From NCBI GenBank assembly GCA_013415795.1, contig JAAEEL010000015.1, positions 1-45,792 on the forward strand: a stretch of 45,792 nucleotides of DNA, read 5' to 3'. Of the stretch, positions 1-8,118 are shown one piece after another. Below the pieces are notes generated by a model. It did no database searches. It was not told the DNA's origin and worked only from the letters and a program-made list of their open reading frames with translations. The DNA is from Methanocellales archaeon (GTDB lineage Archaea > Halobacteriota > UBA148). The stretch's first letter is position 1. Each line of letters begins with the position of its first letter. Both the position numbers and the translations under genes were made by a program.

Positions 1-1400
1 TAAAGGTCAGCACTCCTGCTCAAACAAGCCGCTATTGCCACTCTCTGCAATTCTCCACCGCTTAGTTCTGTTATGTTCTGATCTAATAAACGCTCAAGCT
101 GAAGCGGTCTGTTGATTTCAGTTTTGTAGTAACTGGAATCGAATCGATCCGTTATGGAACGAAGTAGCTGATCAACTCTTATATCCTGATCTACTTTGAT
201 ATATTGTGGCTTGTATGATATCTTTAGGTCCAGATTTATGTTACCAACCTCTGGCTTGATCAATCCCGCAAGTATTTTAGAGAACGTGGTCTTACCAGTG
301 GCATTTGGACCTACGATACCCATGACCTCTCCTCTTCGAATATCGCCCCCCTCTACATCTAGTGTGAACTCTCGGTACTCCTTCCTGAACCCATCAAATT
401 TTGCAAGTATAAAAGCCTCTTTTTGTGCCCTTGGTGCATGGACTTCGAATTTTATCTCTTCGGTACGAATCCTGACATTCTCCTCTGGTAAAAATCCTCG
501 CAGATACTCATTGATGCCCACCCTAACTCCTTTCGGATGTGTGATTACACCGTATGCTCCAGGGGTTCCATATACGATGTGCACTGCATCAGCCAATAGA
601 TCCAAAATGGCAAGATCATGCTCAACGATTACTACTGTGCTCTCCTTTGAAACCTCTCGAATTAGATTGGCAGCTTTGATGCGCTGGTGTATGTCCAAGT
701 AAGGTGTAATTTCATCAAAGAAGTAGAAATCAGCATCCTTGCTTATACACCTCGCTATAGCAATCCTCTGCAGTTCTCCCCCGCTGACATCACCGATTCT
801 CCTGTCTAGTATGTGATCGATATCTAGACGAACCATCAGATTATTTATCTTCCGTTCATCTAGTAACAACTCATGGACAAAACTTTTACTATTTGCAATC
901 AGATCTATGCGCTGTGATTTTTGTGAAACTCGAATCTCACCTTTGGAAATCCTTCTTATATAATCTTGTAGCACCGATCCTTTATAATGGGAAATAATTT
1001 TATCCCATGTTACTTCCTCATCCCCTAAGTTTGGTTTTAGTTTACCAGCTAATATCTGTATAGCTGTTGTTTTTCCAATACCATTTTGACCCAATATGCC
1101 GATGATACTACCTTCTTGTGGTATTGGTAATCCATATAGAGCAAAACCATTTGATCCATATCTATGCGTTTCCCTTTCCCTAAGTTCCTCTTTGAGTCGT
1201 ATGATCGATATTGCGCCGAATGGGCATTTCTTGATACATATGCCACATCCAACGCACATTTCTTCGGATATAACTGGTTTTCCATCATCGCATATGATTA
1301 CGGTGTCATCTCCTGTCCGAACCCTGGGGCAAAATCTCTGACACTCATGGGTACATTTTCGAGGTTGACATCGATCTTTGTCTATAATTGCAATCCTCAT
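1..1400 (-). CDS. abce1: Ribosome recycling ATPase ABCE1 (Rli1), 3' end cut by the window
   Basis: Reading leftward from the ATG at 1398-1400 gives about 466 uninterrupted codons running off the left edge; the family is near 590 residues, so the C-terminal fifth is missing. Two [4Fe-4S] ferredoxin motifs open the protein (Cys11/16/20/24 and Cys47/50/53/57). The first ABC domain has Walker A GQNGIGKTT near 102-110 and signature VSGGELQR; the second has GPNATGKTT and the start of another LSGGELQR signature. ABCE1 splits post-termination and rescued ribosomes into subunits in the cytoplasm, acting with aRF1 or Pelota. It lies 14 nt behind the EMC6-like gene and is probably co-transcribed with it. 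Pelota and RqcH are encoded just to the right, which fits a rescue function. Identification is essentially certain. Confidence 0.95.
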   Translation of the reverse strand, partial: MRIAIIDKDRCQPRKCTHECQRFCPRVRTGDDTVIICDDGKPVISEEMCVGCGICIKKCPFGAISIIRLKEELRERETHRYGSNGFALYGLPIPQEGSIIGILGQNGIGKTTAIQILAGKLKPNLGDEEVTWDKIISHYKGSVLQDYIRRISKGEIRVSQKSQRIDLIANSKSFVHELLLDERKINNLMVRLDIDHILDRRIGDVSGGELQRIAIARCISKDADFYFFDEITPYLDIHQRIKAANLIREVSKESTVVIVEHDLAILDLLADAVHIVYGTPGAYGVITHPKGVRVGINEYLRGFLPEENVRIRTEEIKFEVHAPRAQKEAFILAKFDGFRKEYREFTLDVEGGDIRRGEVMGIVGPNATGKTTFSKILAGLIKPEVGNINLDLKISYKPQYIKVDQDIRVDQLLRSITDRFDSSYYKTEINRPLQLERLLDQNITELSGGELQRVAIAACLSRSADL

Positions 1401-1414
1401 GAGTACCCCAAGAA

Positions 1415-1732
1415 TCAGTTTAATAATAGGGTCCAGCTAACAAACCAAAATGATAAGGTCATAAATCCTACATAGAACCAATCCTTTGTCTTAAGCTCTC
1501 CTGTAACGTTAATCAATGGATAGATGTATTTTTGTATCAATATTGCAAAAGCAAGGACAGTAAACCCAAAACCTGCTCTGACTTGTCCTTCTCCGGCCAA
1601 ATAAAATGATATTATACCAGCCAAAACTCCAAAGATGCCTGATATGGCTGTTTTCTTGATGCCGTCCATATATTCTTTCTCTCTGTCTTCTTCAGTCTTC
1701 TCTGGTATTTTTGGAAAATCTGATTTGTTCAC
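1415..1732 (-). CDS. EMC6-like small membrane protein
   Basis: A 105-residue protein with a charged N-terminal tail of about 25 residues and three hydrophobic segments (about 28-47, 53-75 and 85-105), ending in the sequence SFWFVSWTLLLN. The size, three-helix layout and aromatic Trp-rich last helix resemble archaeal EMC6-like proteins, relatives of a subunit of the eukaryotic ER membrane protein complex that helps insert membrane proteins. That role in archaea is inference. It is the first gene of a leftward unit with ABCE1 (14 nt gap), and its promoter is shared back-to-back with rqcH. The pairing with ABCE1 could link membrane protein insertion with ribosome recycling or may simply be positional. 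The family call is from recognition of the pattern only. Confidence 0.65.
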   Translation of the reverse strand: MNKSDFPKIPEKTEEDREKEYMDGIKKTAISGIFGVLAGIISFYLAGEGQVRAGFGFTVLAFAILIQKYIYPLINVTGELKTKDWFYVGFMTLSFWFVSWTLLLN

Positions 1733-1783
1733 GCTAGGCCCCCATCATATGTTATTAAGGCTTATGTTAACTTTTACGCTTAC

Positions 1784-1824
1784 GTATATATAATATGTCC
1801 ATAATTGGACGAACATTATATACA
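1784..1824. promoter_or_regulatory. Divergent promoter with central palindrome (EMC6-like/ABCE1 and rqcH)
   Basis: Two near mirror-image TATA-like stretches, TATATAATAT (1787-1796) and ATTATATA (1815-1822), flank a perfect dyad GTCCA-TAAT-TGGAC (1797-1810). The left TATA suits the leftward EMC6-like gene (about 55 nt to its ATG). The right one lies about 20 nt before the rqcH ATG at 1840, so that gene has a very short leader or none, or uses the left TATA. A factor bound to the dyad would cover both promoters. Binding is inference; the symmetry is directly visible. Confidence 0.55.
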
Positions 1825-1839
1825 CCTATTTGAGATGCC

Positions 1840-3774
1840 ATGAAAGACAAAATGACGAGCGTGGACGTAGCAGTAATTGTATCAGAGCTGCAGGTATTAA
1901 TCGATGCAAAATTGGACAAGATCTATCAACACGAAGATGAGATTCGGCTAAAGATGTACGTCACTAGGGATCGCCGCGACCTATTGATAAAAGCGGGTAA
2001 GCTAATATATCTAACCAAATATCCACGACCTAGCTTGAAGATCGCTCCAAGTTACTCGATGTTACTTAGAAAGCACTTGAAAGGTGGGCGAATAACATCG
2101 ATAGGTCAGCATGATTTTGATCGAGTAATCGAGATACATATCCAACGAGGTGAAGAAAAGAGAATATTGATAATAGAACTGCTTCCCAAGGGAAACATAA
2201 TATTACTGAGCGAAGACCGTAAGATAATACTGCCCTTGACTACGATGAGTTTGCGCAGTAGGGAAGTGCGGCGAGGTGAGCAATATGAGTTTCCACCACT
2301 CCAGAAGAATCCGATAGATATAACTAAAAGCGAGCTGCACGCTTTTTTTGAAGAATCTGATAGGAGTCTAGTTAGTACTCTTGCATCTGGGCTAAACATG
2401 GGGGGTCTCTATGCAGAAGAGGTCTGTATTCGCGCAGGAGTGGACAAAAAAACTCCCGCTAGAGGTATGCCGGTAGAAAAGCTTCAGAAAATTCATAGTG
2501 CAATGTACAAGTTATTTGATTCAATTTACTCTGGCAAATTCGAGCCCCACATAGTATTTGAAAAAGGAGAGGAGATAGAGGCACTCCCATTTGAGTTGTG
2601 TCAGTATGTGGATCATGAAAAAGTATACTTTAATTCTTTGAATGAAGCATTGGATGAATTCTTTTCTCGAAAGGCGATACAGAGTGTCAAATCAATCAAG
2701 GATGAAAAATTGGCCATATTGGAGCGAAAGTCAAGTCTTCAAGAACATGCGATCGAAAAATTCCAGCAGGAAGAGAAGGAGTGCATAAAGAAGGCAGAAG
2801 CAATCTATTCCCAATATCAACAAATAGAGGGAATTTTTAAATACATTCATGGTGCTAGGGGACAAGGTTCCTCTTGGAGGGAAATCAAGGCTAAAATCGA
2901 AGGAGAGATCGACGAGGCAACTGGTATTCTGACAATAGGGCTGGATGGGACCATTGTCGCTCTGGACATGAAACTTGGCATACCTCAAAATGCCCAAATA
3001 TATTATCAGCGAGCTAAAAAAATCAGAAAAAAGCTTGAAGGCGCTTCAAGAGCGTTAGAACAAACAAAAAAAGAGATTGAACAACCCAGATCACTTGAAA
3101 TTGAACCTGAGAATGCACCTCAGCGAAGGATTCGCCAAAGAAAACAATGGTACGATCGATTTAGATACTTCATATCATCAGAAGGTTTTCTTGTTATAGG
3201 GGGGAGAGATGCCAGCACTAACGAGGAAATCGTCAAAAAGCATATGGAATCCCAGGACCTATTCTTACATACGGAAGCACATGGTTCACCCGCAGTTGTC
3301 ATAAAGACATCTGGGAGAGAAATTCATAGCTCAACGCTAGCAGAGGCTGCACAATTCGCTGTTTCTTATTCCAGTGTCTGGAAAGCAGGAAGTTATGGGG
3401 GTGATTGTTACTGGGTGAGTCCGGAACAGGTTTCAAAGACACCACCACCCGGAGAACATCTACCAAAAGGGAGTTTTATGGTCAGAGGAAAAAGAAACTA
3501 TATCAGGGCATCAGTTGGCATATCAATCGGAATCGAGATAAATGACGAGACAAGGTTAATAGGCGGCCCATCTAGTGCAATAAAACAGATGTCGAAGTAT
3601 GTAATAGAAATAGAGCCAGGAGACTTGGATCAAAATCAAGTTGCTAAGGAGATATCCAAGATATTTTTCCAGGATGCGGATTACATAGATAAAATGTTAG
3701 TAAAATCCATAGCTTCCCCTGATTGCATCTTAAAATTTCTTCCACCGGGAAAGTCAAAGATCAAGATTTCTTAG
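1840..3774 (+). CDS. rqcH: RqcH/NEMF (Rqc2) family ribosome quality control protein
   Basis: A 644-residue NFACT protein, the usual archaeal length. The NFACT-N domain covers about 1-215 and keeps Asp9 and the Asp94-Arg95 pair that match the residues needed for tRNA binding and tailing in Rqc2/RqcH. Charged helical stretches (about 285-335 and 385-420) are the coiled-coil arm. The NFACT-R domain lies at about 445-560 (GFLVIGGRDAST, then HTEAHGSPAVV). In bacteria RqcH binds stalled 50S subunits with peptidyl-tRNA and adds alanine tails; archaeal members are thought to act alike. Pelota lies 283 nt downstream on the same strand and ABCE1 is divergent. The start could also be Met5. The gene ends with TAG. 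Confidence 0.93.
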   Translation: MKDKMTSVDVAVIVSELQVLIDAKLDKIYQHEDEIRLKMYVTRDRRDLLIKAGKLIYLTKYPRPSLKIAPSYSMLLRKHLKGGRITSIGQHDFDRVIEIHIQRGEEKRILIIELLPKGNIILLSEDRKIILPLTTMSLRSREVRRGEQYEFPPLQKNPIDITKSELHAFFEESDRSLVSTLASGLNMGGLYAEEVCIRAGVDKKTPARGMPVEKLQKIHSAMYKLFDSIYSGKFEPHIVFEKGEEIEALPFELCQYVDHEKVYFNSLNEALDEFFSRKAIQSVKSIKDEKLAILERKSSLQEHAIEKFQQEEKECIKKAEAIYSQYQQIEGIFKYIHGARGQGSSWREIKAKIEGEIDEATGILTIGLDGTIVALDMKLGIPQNAQIYYQRAKKIRKKLEGASRALEQTKKEIEQPRSLEIEPENAPQRRIRQRKQWYDRFRYFISSEGFLVIGGRDASTNEEIVKKHMESQDLFLHTEAHGSPAVVIKTSGREIHSSTLAEAAQFAVSYSSVWKAGSYGGDCYWVSPEQVSKTPPPGEHLPKGSFMVRGKRNYIRASVGISIGIEINDETRLIGGPSSAIKQMSKYVIEIEPGDLDQNQVAKEISKIFFQDADYIDKMLVKSIASPDCILKFLPPGKSKIKIS

Positions 3775-4018
3775 GCAGAGCAAGTTAAAGTACATAAGAA
3801 AATAAGAATTACAAGACTATCATTGGCATTTCCTACTAACGAGCCGGATAGGAGTTTAGCGGCATAACTATATATTAAACGAAACTTTGTGCAAAAAAGC
3901 CATGTACTGCTCATGAAAATCTGAAAAGTCAAATAAAGTAGATACTAGATTTTGTTTGATTCAACCATCCTTCATTTTTTTTATAACCGTAGAAGAAAGA
4001 TAAATCGATACAATTATC

Positions 4019-4044
4019 TGTTATTATAACTTGTTATTATAACT
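4019..4044 (+). repeat. Tandem 13-bp repeat carrying the pelA TATA box
   Basis: The 13-mer TGTTATTATAACT occurs twice head to tail (4019-4031 and 4032-4044), each copy holding a TTATTATAA TATA-like core. The first core is about 30 nt before the pelA ATG (4058) and would give a leaderless transcript; the second is too close for standard spacing. The repeat could be a duplicated promoter core or a double site for a regulator. The rest of 3775-4057 shows no gene, only a T-run near 3973-3981 that may end the rqcH transcript. Confidence 0.55.
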
Positions 4045-4057
4045 GAGCTACATATAC

Positions 4058-5095
4058 ATGAGGATCATCAAGCATCGCTTGAAGGGACAAGAGGGTGAAA
4101 TATCTATCATTCCAGAATCCTTGGATGATCTCTGGCATCTGAAATACATCATAGAGCCTGGAGATATAATATTCGCATTAACTAAAAGGCGAGTTGAAGT
4201 CGTTAGGGATAAAATCCGCCCAGAAAAAGTGGAGAAAAAAACCGTTCGATTGGGGATATCTGTAATTGATACTGAATTTCATAAATTCTCTAACCGTCTG
4301 AGAATAAGGGGGACCATTCAGAACGGTATAGACATTGGCTCATATCATACGATTAACGTAGAGCCAAATACGAAGATTTCTATCATCAAGCACTGGAGAT
4401 ACGATCAGCTAAAGAGAATCAATGAAGCCGTAAGGGCCTCCTCTCATCCGAAAGTTGTGATAGTTGCCATAGAAGAGGGGGAAGCATCCCTTGGTATAGT
4501 TCGACAATATGGTGTTGATTTATCCTCGGAGATCAAAGGCACATCTCAAAAAATGGAAGGCTCGCGAGAGATTTTTTTTGAAGAAATCGCGAATCAACTG
4601 GAGTTAATTTCAAAGGACGCTCAGTTGATCATTGCAGGCCCGGGTTTCACCAAGGAGGATTTTCTCACATCCCTCAAACAGAAAAAGCCTGAGCTTGCAG
4701 AAAAAGCCGTGCTAGAGAGCACATCTTCTGTCGGAACGTCTGGTTTTCAAGAAATCCTTCGGAGAGGTGCCGTTGATAGAATGATAGAAGAGGCACACAT
4801 CACAAAAGAAGCAAAACTAATAGAATCACTGCTAGAAGAGATCGCTGGGGATGGAAAAGCTGCCTACGGCATGGATGAAGTTCAGAGAGCTTTTAACTAT
4901 GGTGCAATAGAGACGCTCCTTGTAGCGGATGAAACTCTCAGAGAGTCACTAGAAAAGGAGGATATTGATCAATTTCTTAGGAACGTGGAATCTGCAAGAG
5001 GTCAAATTGTAGTTTTTAGCACGGAATTCGAGCCTGGTCAGAGGTTACAATCCCTTGGTGGTATTGCAGCATTGCTAAGGTTCAAGATTGAATGA
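4058..5095 (+). CDS. pelA: Pelota (aPelota/Dom34) ribosome rescue factor
   Basis: A 345-residue protein with the three-domain eRF1-like layout. The N-terminal Sm-like domain (about 1-130) contains IIPESLDDLWHLKYII and TKRRVEVVRDK. The central domain (about 130-255) has the family hallmark IIAGPGFTKEDF and no GGQ motif. The C-terminal domain (about 255-345) ends SLGGIAALLRF. Archaeal Pelota enters the empty A site of stalled ribosomes with aEF1A in place of a release factor and works with ABCE1 to split them. Length and motifs are complete. The first TATA of the tandem repeat lies about 30 nt before the ATG, so the message is probably leaderless. The gene stands alone between gaps of 283 and about 110 nt. 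Confidence 0.96.
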   Translation: MRIIKHRLKGQEGEISIIPESLDDLWHLKYIIEPGDIIFALTKRRVEVVRDKIRPEKVEKKTVRLGISVIDTEFHKFSNRLRIRGTIQNGIDIGSYHTINVEPNTKISIIKHWRYDQLKRINEAVRASSHPKVVIVAIEEGEASLGIVRQYGVDLSSEIKGTSQKMEGSREIFFEEIANQLELISKDAQLIIAGPGFTKEDFLTSLKQKKPELAEKAVLESTSSVGTSGFQEILRRGAVDRMIEEAHITKEAKLIESLLEEIAGDGKAAYGMDEVQRAFNYGAIETLLVADETLRESLEKEDIDQFLRNVESARGQIVVFSTEFEPGQRLQSLGGIAALLRFKIE

Positions 5096-5203
5096 AAACT
5101 AATCTCCATCTACATATCTTTTTTAAATCATTCAAGTTTATGAACTCCTATTAAATTTATAAAAGTTTAAATAATAATCAAACAAATTTTGATCAGGGGT
5201 AAT

Positions 5204-5422
5204 ATGGTAAATAGAAAACTAAGGAAAAAAGATTGGGGGATAACTGGAGCAATATTTTTGGTCGTAACTCTTGGTATGATTCAATTTCTGACATCACCCC
5301 AAGGATATCTCTGATTCACGGGTAATGATGTAATGCGTTTGTCAGTAATCATTGGGACTATTGCCGTTGGTCTTAATATCACTATCACTAAAAAAGGCAT
5401 GTCAATCAGAAGACCTCGTTAA
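5204..5422 (+). pseudogene. Small two-helix membrane protein ORF interrupted by an in-frame TGA
   Basis: From the ATG at 5204 a 36-codon peptide ends at TGA (5312-5314), but the same frame continues for 35 sense codons to TAA (5420-5422). The first part has a basic N-terminus and one hydrophobic helix (GITGAIFLVVTLGMIQFL). The second adds another helix (LSVIIGTIAVGLNITI) and a basic tail, so read-through would give a 72-residue two-helix protein. A TATA-like AATTTATAAAAG (about 5154-5165) and AGGGGT before the ATG suggest the region is expressed. TGA is a normal stop elsewhere in the window (for example pelA). A nonsense mutation, a sequencing error or two short peptides are likelier than recoding. 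The family is not recognised. Confidence 0.5.
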
Positions 5423-5528
5423 TATTTTTTGACACCTCTCGTCGAAAATACACAATAAATTAACATTATCCTCAATTAAATATATTTAAATATAAGTGAA
5501 AATAAAATCGAAAAAGGGAGGCTTCAAA

Positions 5529-5834
5529 ATGATCGATAAACTTTTTGTTAAGATTAAGAAGTTATTTGGTGCTGGTAAGGGTGAAGTCACCGATAAGGAG
5601 AATTTGGTCGATGATTTCATTAATCGGATTGATAAACTTGTAGAAGGAATGGATATTGATCGTCGAGGTTTTTTCAAGCAGAAGGTGATGTACAGAGATA
5701 CCTTTAAAATGTTATTGGAAAGACAGGGAGATGCCGCGGCAAGAGAGCTTGGTGAATGGATAATAGATTACATAAATAAAAACGGAAAAACCCCTGTACG
5801 TCAACAAGTGAGAGAGCAAGCAGGACTCATATAA
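5529..5834 (+). CDS. Hypothetical 101-residue soluble protein
   Basis: The ATG at 5529 is preceded by GGGAGG (5516-5521) at a 7-nt spacing, so it is preferred over an in-frame ATG 33 nt upstream. The 101-residue product is charged and mostly helical in appearance, with a basic N-terminus (IDKLFVKIKKLFG), an acidic middle and a C-terminus with paired charges. It has no membrane segment, cysteine or recognisable motif. It stands alone in an AT-rich stretch with no partner gene, and its TAA is followed by an A/T-rich region that could end transcription. I do not recognise the family. The good ribosome binding site is the main sign that it is real. Confidence 0.6.
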   Translation: MIDKLFVKIKKLFGAGKGEVTDKENLVDDFINRIDKLVEGMDIDRRGFFKQKVMYRDTFKMLLERQGDAAARELGEWIIDYINKNGKTPVRQQVREQAGLI

Positions 5835-6366
5835 TAAAATAAACACTAAATTTCGTAAACTCAAAAAAAAATAAAATAAATAATACACGAAATGATACAC
5901 TTTTAAAGATTTTTTAATTACAAATTGGCGTCAAAAATCTCTGTTAAATATTTCTGTTTACTTTTAAAAAAGCGGGTATTTGCTGTTTTGACTTGAAGTT
6001 ATTGCAAATCCTAAAAACAGATATCAACCATATTACACCTAGTCTTGCTTTCAACTTATATTATATCTATTCCGTAAATTGAAGATTTTTATCTCAAGAA
6101 ATGTTTATCCATTAATGATTTCATGTTTCTTATGCCGCTGGTGATTTTATTCGGGTGATGTAGCAAGGATTGAATAACCATAAGTAGTCGCACTAGTCTT
6201 TGAGATACTTTCTGATTTCAGAACTTTTATTGTCATAGCTAACAAAGAGATCCTAGGTATATTTGGGATAACTTCTATCATGCTATTTGGCTATTTTTTT
6301 TTACTTATCTTACTCCGCGACATTTTTATCATCATGAAATCTTATTCCTATAAGGAGTATACAATT
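5835..6366. other. AT-rich gap of about 530 bases with no gene seen
   Basis: Neither strand holds a convincing reading frame. Visible are A- and T-runs just after the orphan gene (5863-5915), a TATA-like CTTATATTATA near 6055-6066 and a second possible TATA (GGTATATTTGG) near 6255-6265 that could serve the deaminase downstream. An in-frame extension of the deaminase back to 6280 encodes a hydrophobic stretch foreign to that family and is taken as leader sequence. No hairpin-rich RNA or repeat stood out. Confidence 0.4.
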
Positions 6367-7683
6367 ATGTCAGTAAATTCTGATCATTATGATGTTCTCA
6401 TCGAGGGCGGATGGATTTTCACATCCAAGGGATTAGTTAAAGAGGCTTTAGCCGTCGATAATGGGATTATCGCGAATATAGGCGAAAAGGTCTCAGCTGA
6501 TAGGGTAATCGATGCTAAAAATGGAATAGTGATGCCTGGCTTGATTAATACTCATACTCATCTTGGAATGACTTTACTCAGGGGTTATGCAGATGATTTT
6601 CCATTGGAGCAATGGCTAAACGAGTACATCTGGCCAATGGAAGCAAAGCTAGATGAAAGAGCAGTGTACATAGGGTCATTGCTTGGCTGTCTGGAGATGA
6701 TCAAGTCTGGCACAACCACATTTGCTGACATGTACATACATATGGATGGTGCAGCAAGAGCAGTAGAAAAGTCTGGGCTTAGGGGCTTGCTGTCCTACGG
6801 CATGATCGAACTCGGAGACGGGGCTAGAGCGGAAAGGGAATTAAAAACCGGAAAAGAATTTGTAAAAAAATGGAACAATGCCGCAAATGGCAGGATCACG
6901 ACTGCATATGGCCCGCATGCACCGAATACTTGTTCCCCCGAGTTTTTGACTCGCGTAAGAGAATGCTCTGATAAAGATGGCGTAGGAATTCACACTCATC
7001 TAGCTGAAACTAAAACAGAGATCAATGAAATGAAGAGCAAATATGGCATGTCCCCTGTAAGACTTTTAGATAAGATAGGTTTTTTTGGACCAGACGTATT
7101 AGCCGCGCATTGTGTTTGGCTTTCAGAAGGAGATATCAAGATTTTAAATAAGAACGATGTCAAAGTAGCGCACAATCCTACCAGCAACATGAAGCTTGGA
7201 TCAGGAATCGCGCCAGTTCCAGAGCTTATGAAAGATGGGATTACAGTAGCGTTGGGAACCGACGGATGTGCATCCAACAACGATCTCGACATGTTTAGAG
7301 AAATGAAGACGACTGCTCTACTCCATAAAGTCCACAAGCTCGATCCGACTATGATTTCTGCAAGAGATGCACTGAATATGGCAACGATTAATGGAGCGAT
7401 AGCACTTGGAATCAATGCAGGAGAGCTGGCAGTAGGCAGGAAGGCAGATATCATAATCGTCGACACAAACAAGCCCCATCTGACACCAAAGCACGATATG
7501 GTCTCCCATTTAGTCTATTGTGCAAAGGGTAGCGATGTCTCCACATGCATAGTGGATGGCAAAATCCTGATGGAGAACTATGAGCTCACAATGTTAAACG
7601 AGTCGAAGATAATGGCTGATGCAGAGAAGGTTACGAGAGATTTAATGAATAAAGTCGAAAAAGGTCAAACAAGGGTGATTTAA
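6367..7683 (+). CDS. dadD: SAH / 5'-deoxyadenosine deaminase (MtaD/DadD family amidohydrolase)
   Basis: A 438-residue metal-dependent amidohydrolase that deaminates adenosine derivatives such as S-adenosylhomocysteine, 5'-deoxyadenosine and methylthioadenosine, recycling products of SAM chemistry. Metal ligands are visible: His63 and His65 (NTHTHLGMT), His209 in GIHTHLAE, His248 (AAHCVW) and Asp299 (LGTDGCASNNDLD). GPHAPNTCSP and NPTSNMKLGSG are substrate-pocket motifs of the family. The ATG at 6367 has AAGGAG (6352-6357) nine nt upstream, so the longer frame from 6280 is rejected. In archaea without SAH hydrolase this enzyme opens SAH breakdown through S-inosylhomocysteine. Which adenosyl substrate it prefers cannot be read from sequence. 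It stands alone. Confidence 0.9.
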   Translation: MSVNSDHYDVLIEGGWIFTSKGLVKEALAVDNGIIANIGEKVSADRVIDAKNGIVMPGLINTHTHLGMTLLRGYADDFPLEQWLNEYIWPMEAKLDERAVYIGSLLGCLEMIKSGTTTFADMYIHMDGAARAVEKSGLRGLLSYGMIELGDGARAERELKTGKEFVKKWNNAANGRITTAYGPHAPNTCSPEFLTRVRECSDKDGVGIHTHLAETKTEINEMKSKYGMSPVRLLDKIGFFGPDVLAAHCVWLSEGDIKILNKNDVKVAHNPTSNMKLGSGIAPVPELMKDGITVALGTDGCASNNDLDMFREMKTTALLHKVHKLDPTMISARDALNMATINGAIALGINAGELAVGRKADIIIVDTNKPHLTPKHDMVSHLVYCAKGSDVSTCIVDGKILMENYELTMLNESKIMADAEKVTRDLMNKVEKGQTRVI

Positions 7684-7815
7684 AGAATATTGGCTAAAAT
7701 TGTATATTAAGGACAATTATAAGAAATTAGGCTTTTATAGCCCTGAAGGACCATTTGAGACTGGTTAAGATTTTAAAGGAACTTCCAAAGGAGATGTGCC
7801 CGCCCATATCATTCC

Positions 7816-8118
7816 GTGGACGTATCCGGTAAAATAAATTCGGAGATGAATTACTCCATAAATAGAAAAGCATGCGAAAAGTGCGAGGACTGCTTCTCAA
7901 AAAGAAATTGCCCCCAAGATGCTACCGACGAGCAAATAGACCTCCTGAAATGTGAAGGATGTGGCATCTGCTTGAACTGCTGCCCCAATAATGCCATCAG
8001 GGGCGGATTCGTTGAATTTAATGTGCGTGATATCGATTCTAAAAAATTTAATTCATTGCGATCTATGAAAGACGTCTTCGTTTTAGATGCTCCGAGTGAT
8101 ATATTAGGGCTGTTCTAA
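7816..8118 (+). CDS. Ferredoxin-like two-[4Fe-4S] protein
   Basis: A 100-residue protein with two cysteine clusters: CEKCEDC then CP (C-x2-C-x2-C-x5-C-P, slightly unusual) and CEGCGICLNCCPNNAI (C-x2-C-x2-C-x3-C-P, classical). Together they predict two [4Fe-4S] clusters for low-potential electron transfer in the cytoplasm. About 40 residues after the clusters (from GGFVEFNVRDID) form a tail of unknown role. The start is uncertain: GTG at 7816 or ATG at 7846, neither with well-placed ribosome-binding bases. Its last 15 nt overlap the end of the convergent PHP gene. A TATA-like TTTATAG near 7734 may drive it. The partner enzyme is not evident. Confidence 0.75.
   Translation: MDVSGKINSEMNYSINRKACEKCEDCFSKRNCPQDATDEQIDLLKCEGCGICLNCCPNNAIRGGFVEFNVRDIDSKKFNSLRSMKDVFVLDAPSDILGLF

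Noticed and set aside
196..702. 168-codon forward frame
   Set aside because: It lies opposite ABCE1, whose motifs and length are unmistakable on the other strand.
5204..5422. Selenocysteine reading of the TGA
   Set aside because: I see no SECIS-like structure in 5423-5500, and no selenoprotein genes are visible in the window; kept only as one option in the finding.
7794..7832. Short leader-peptide frame (12 codons) behind AAAGGAG before the ferredoxin
   Set aside because: The purine-rich run abuts the ATG with no spacer and nothing in the peptide suggests attenuation.
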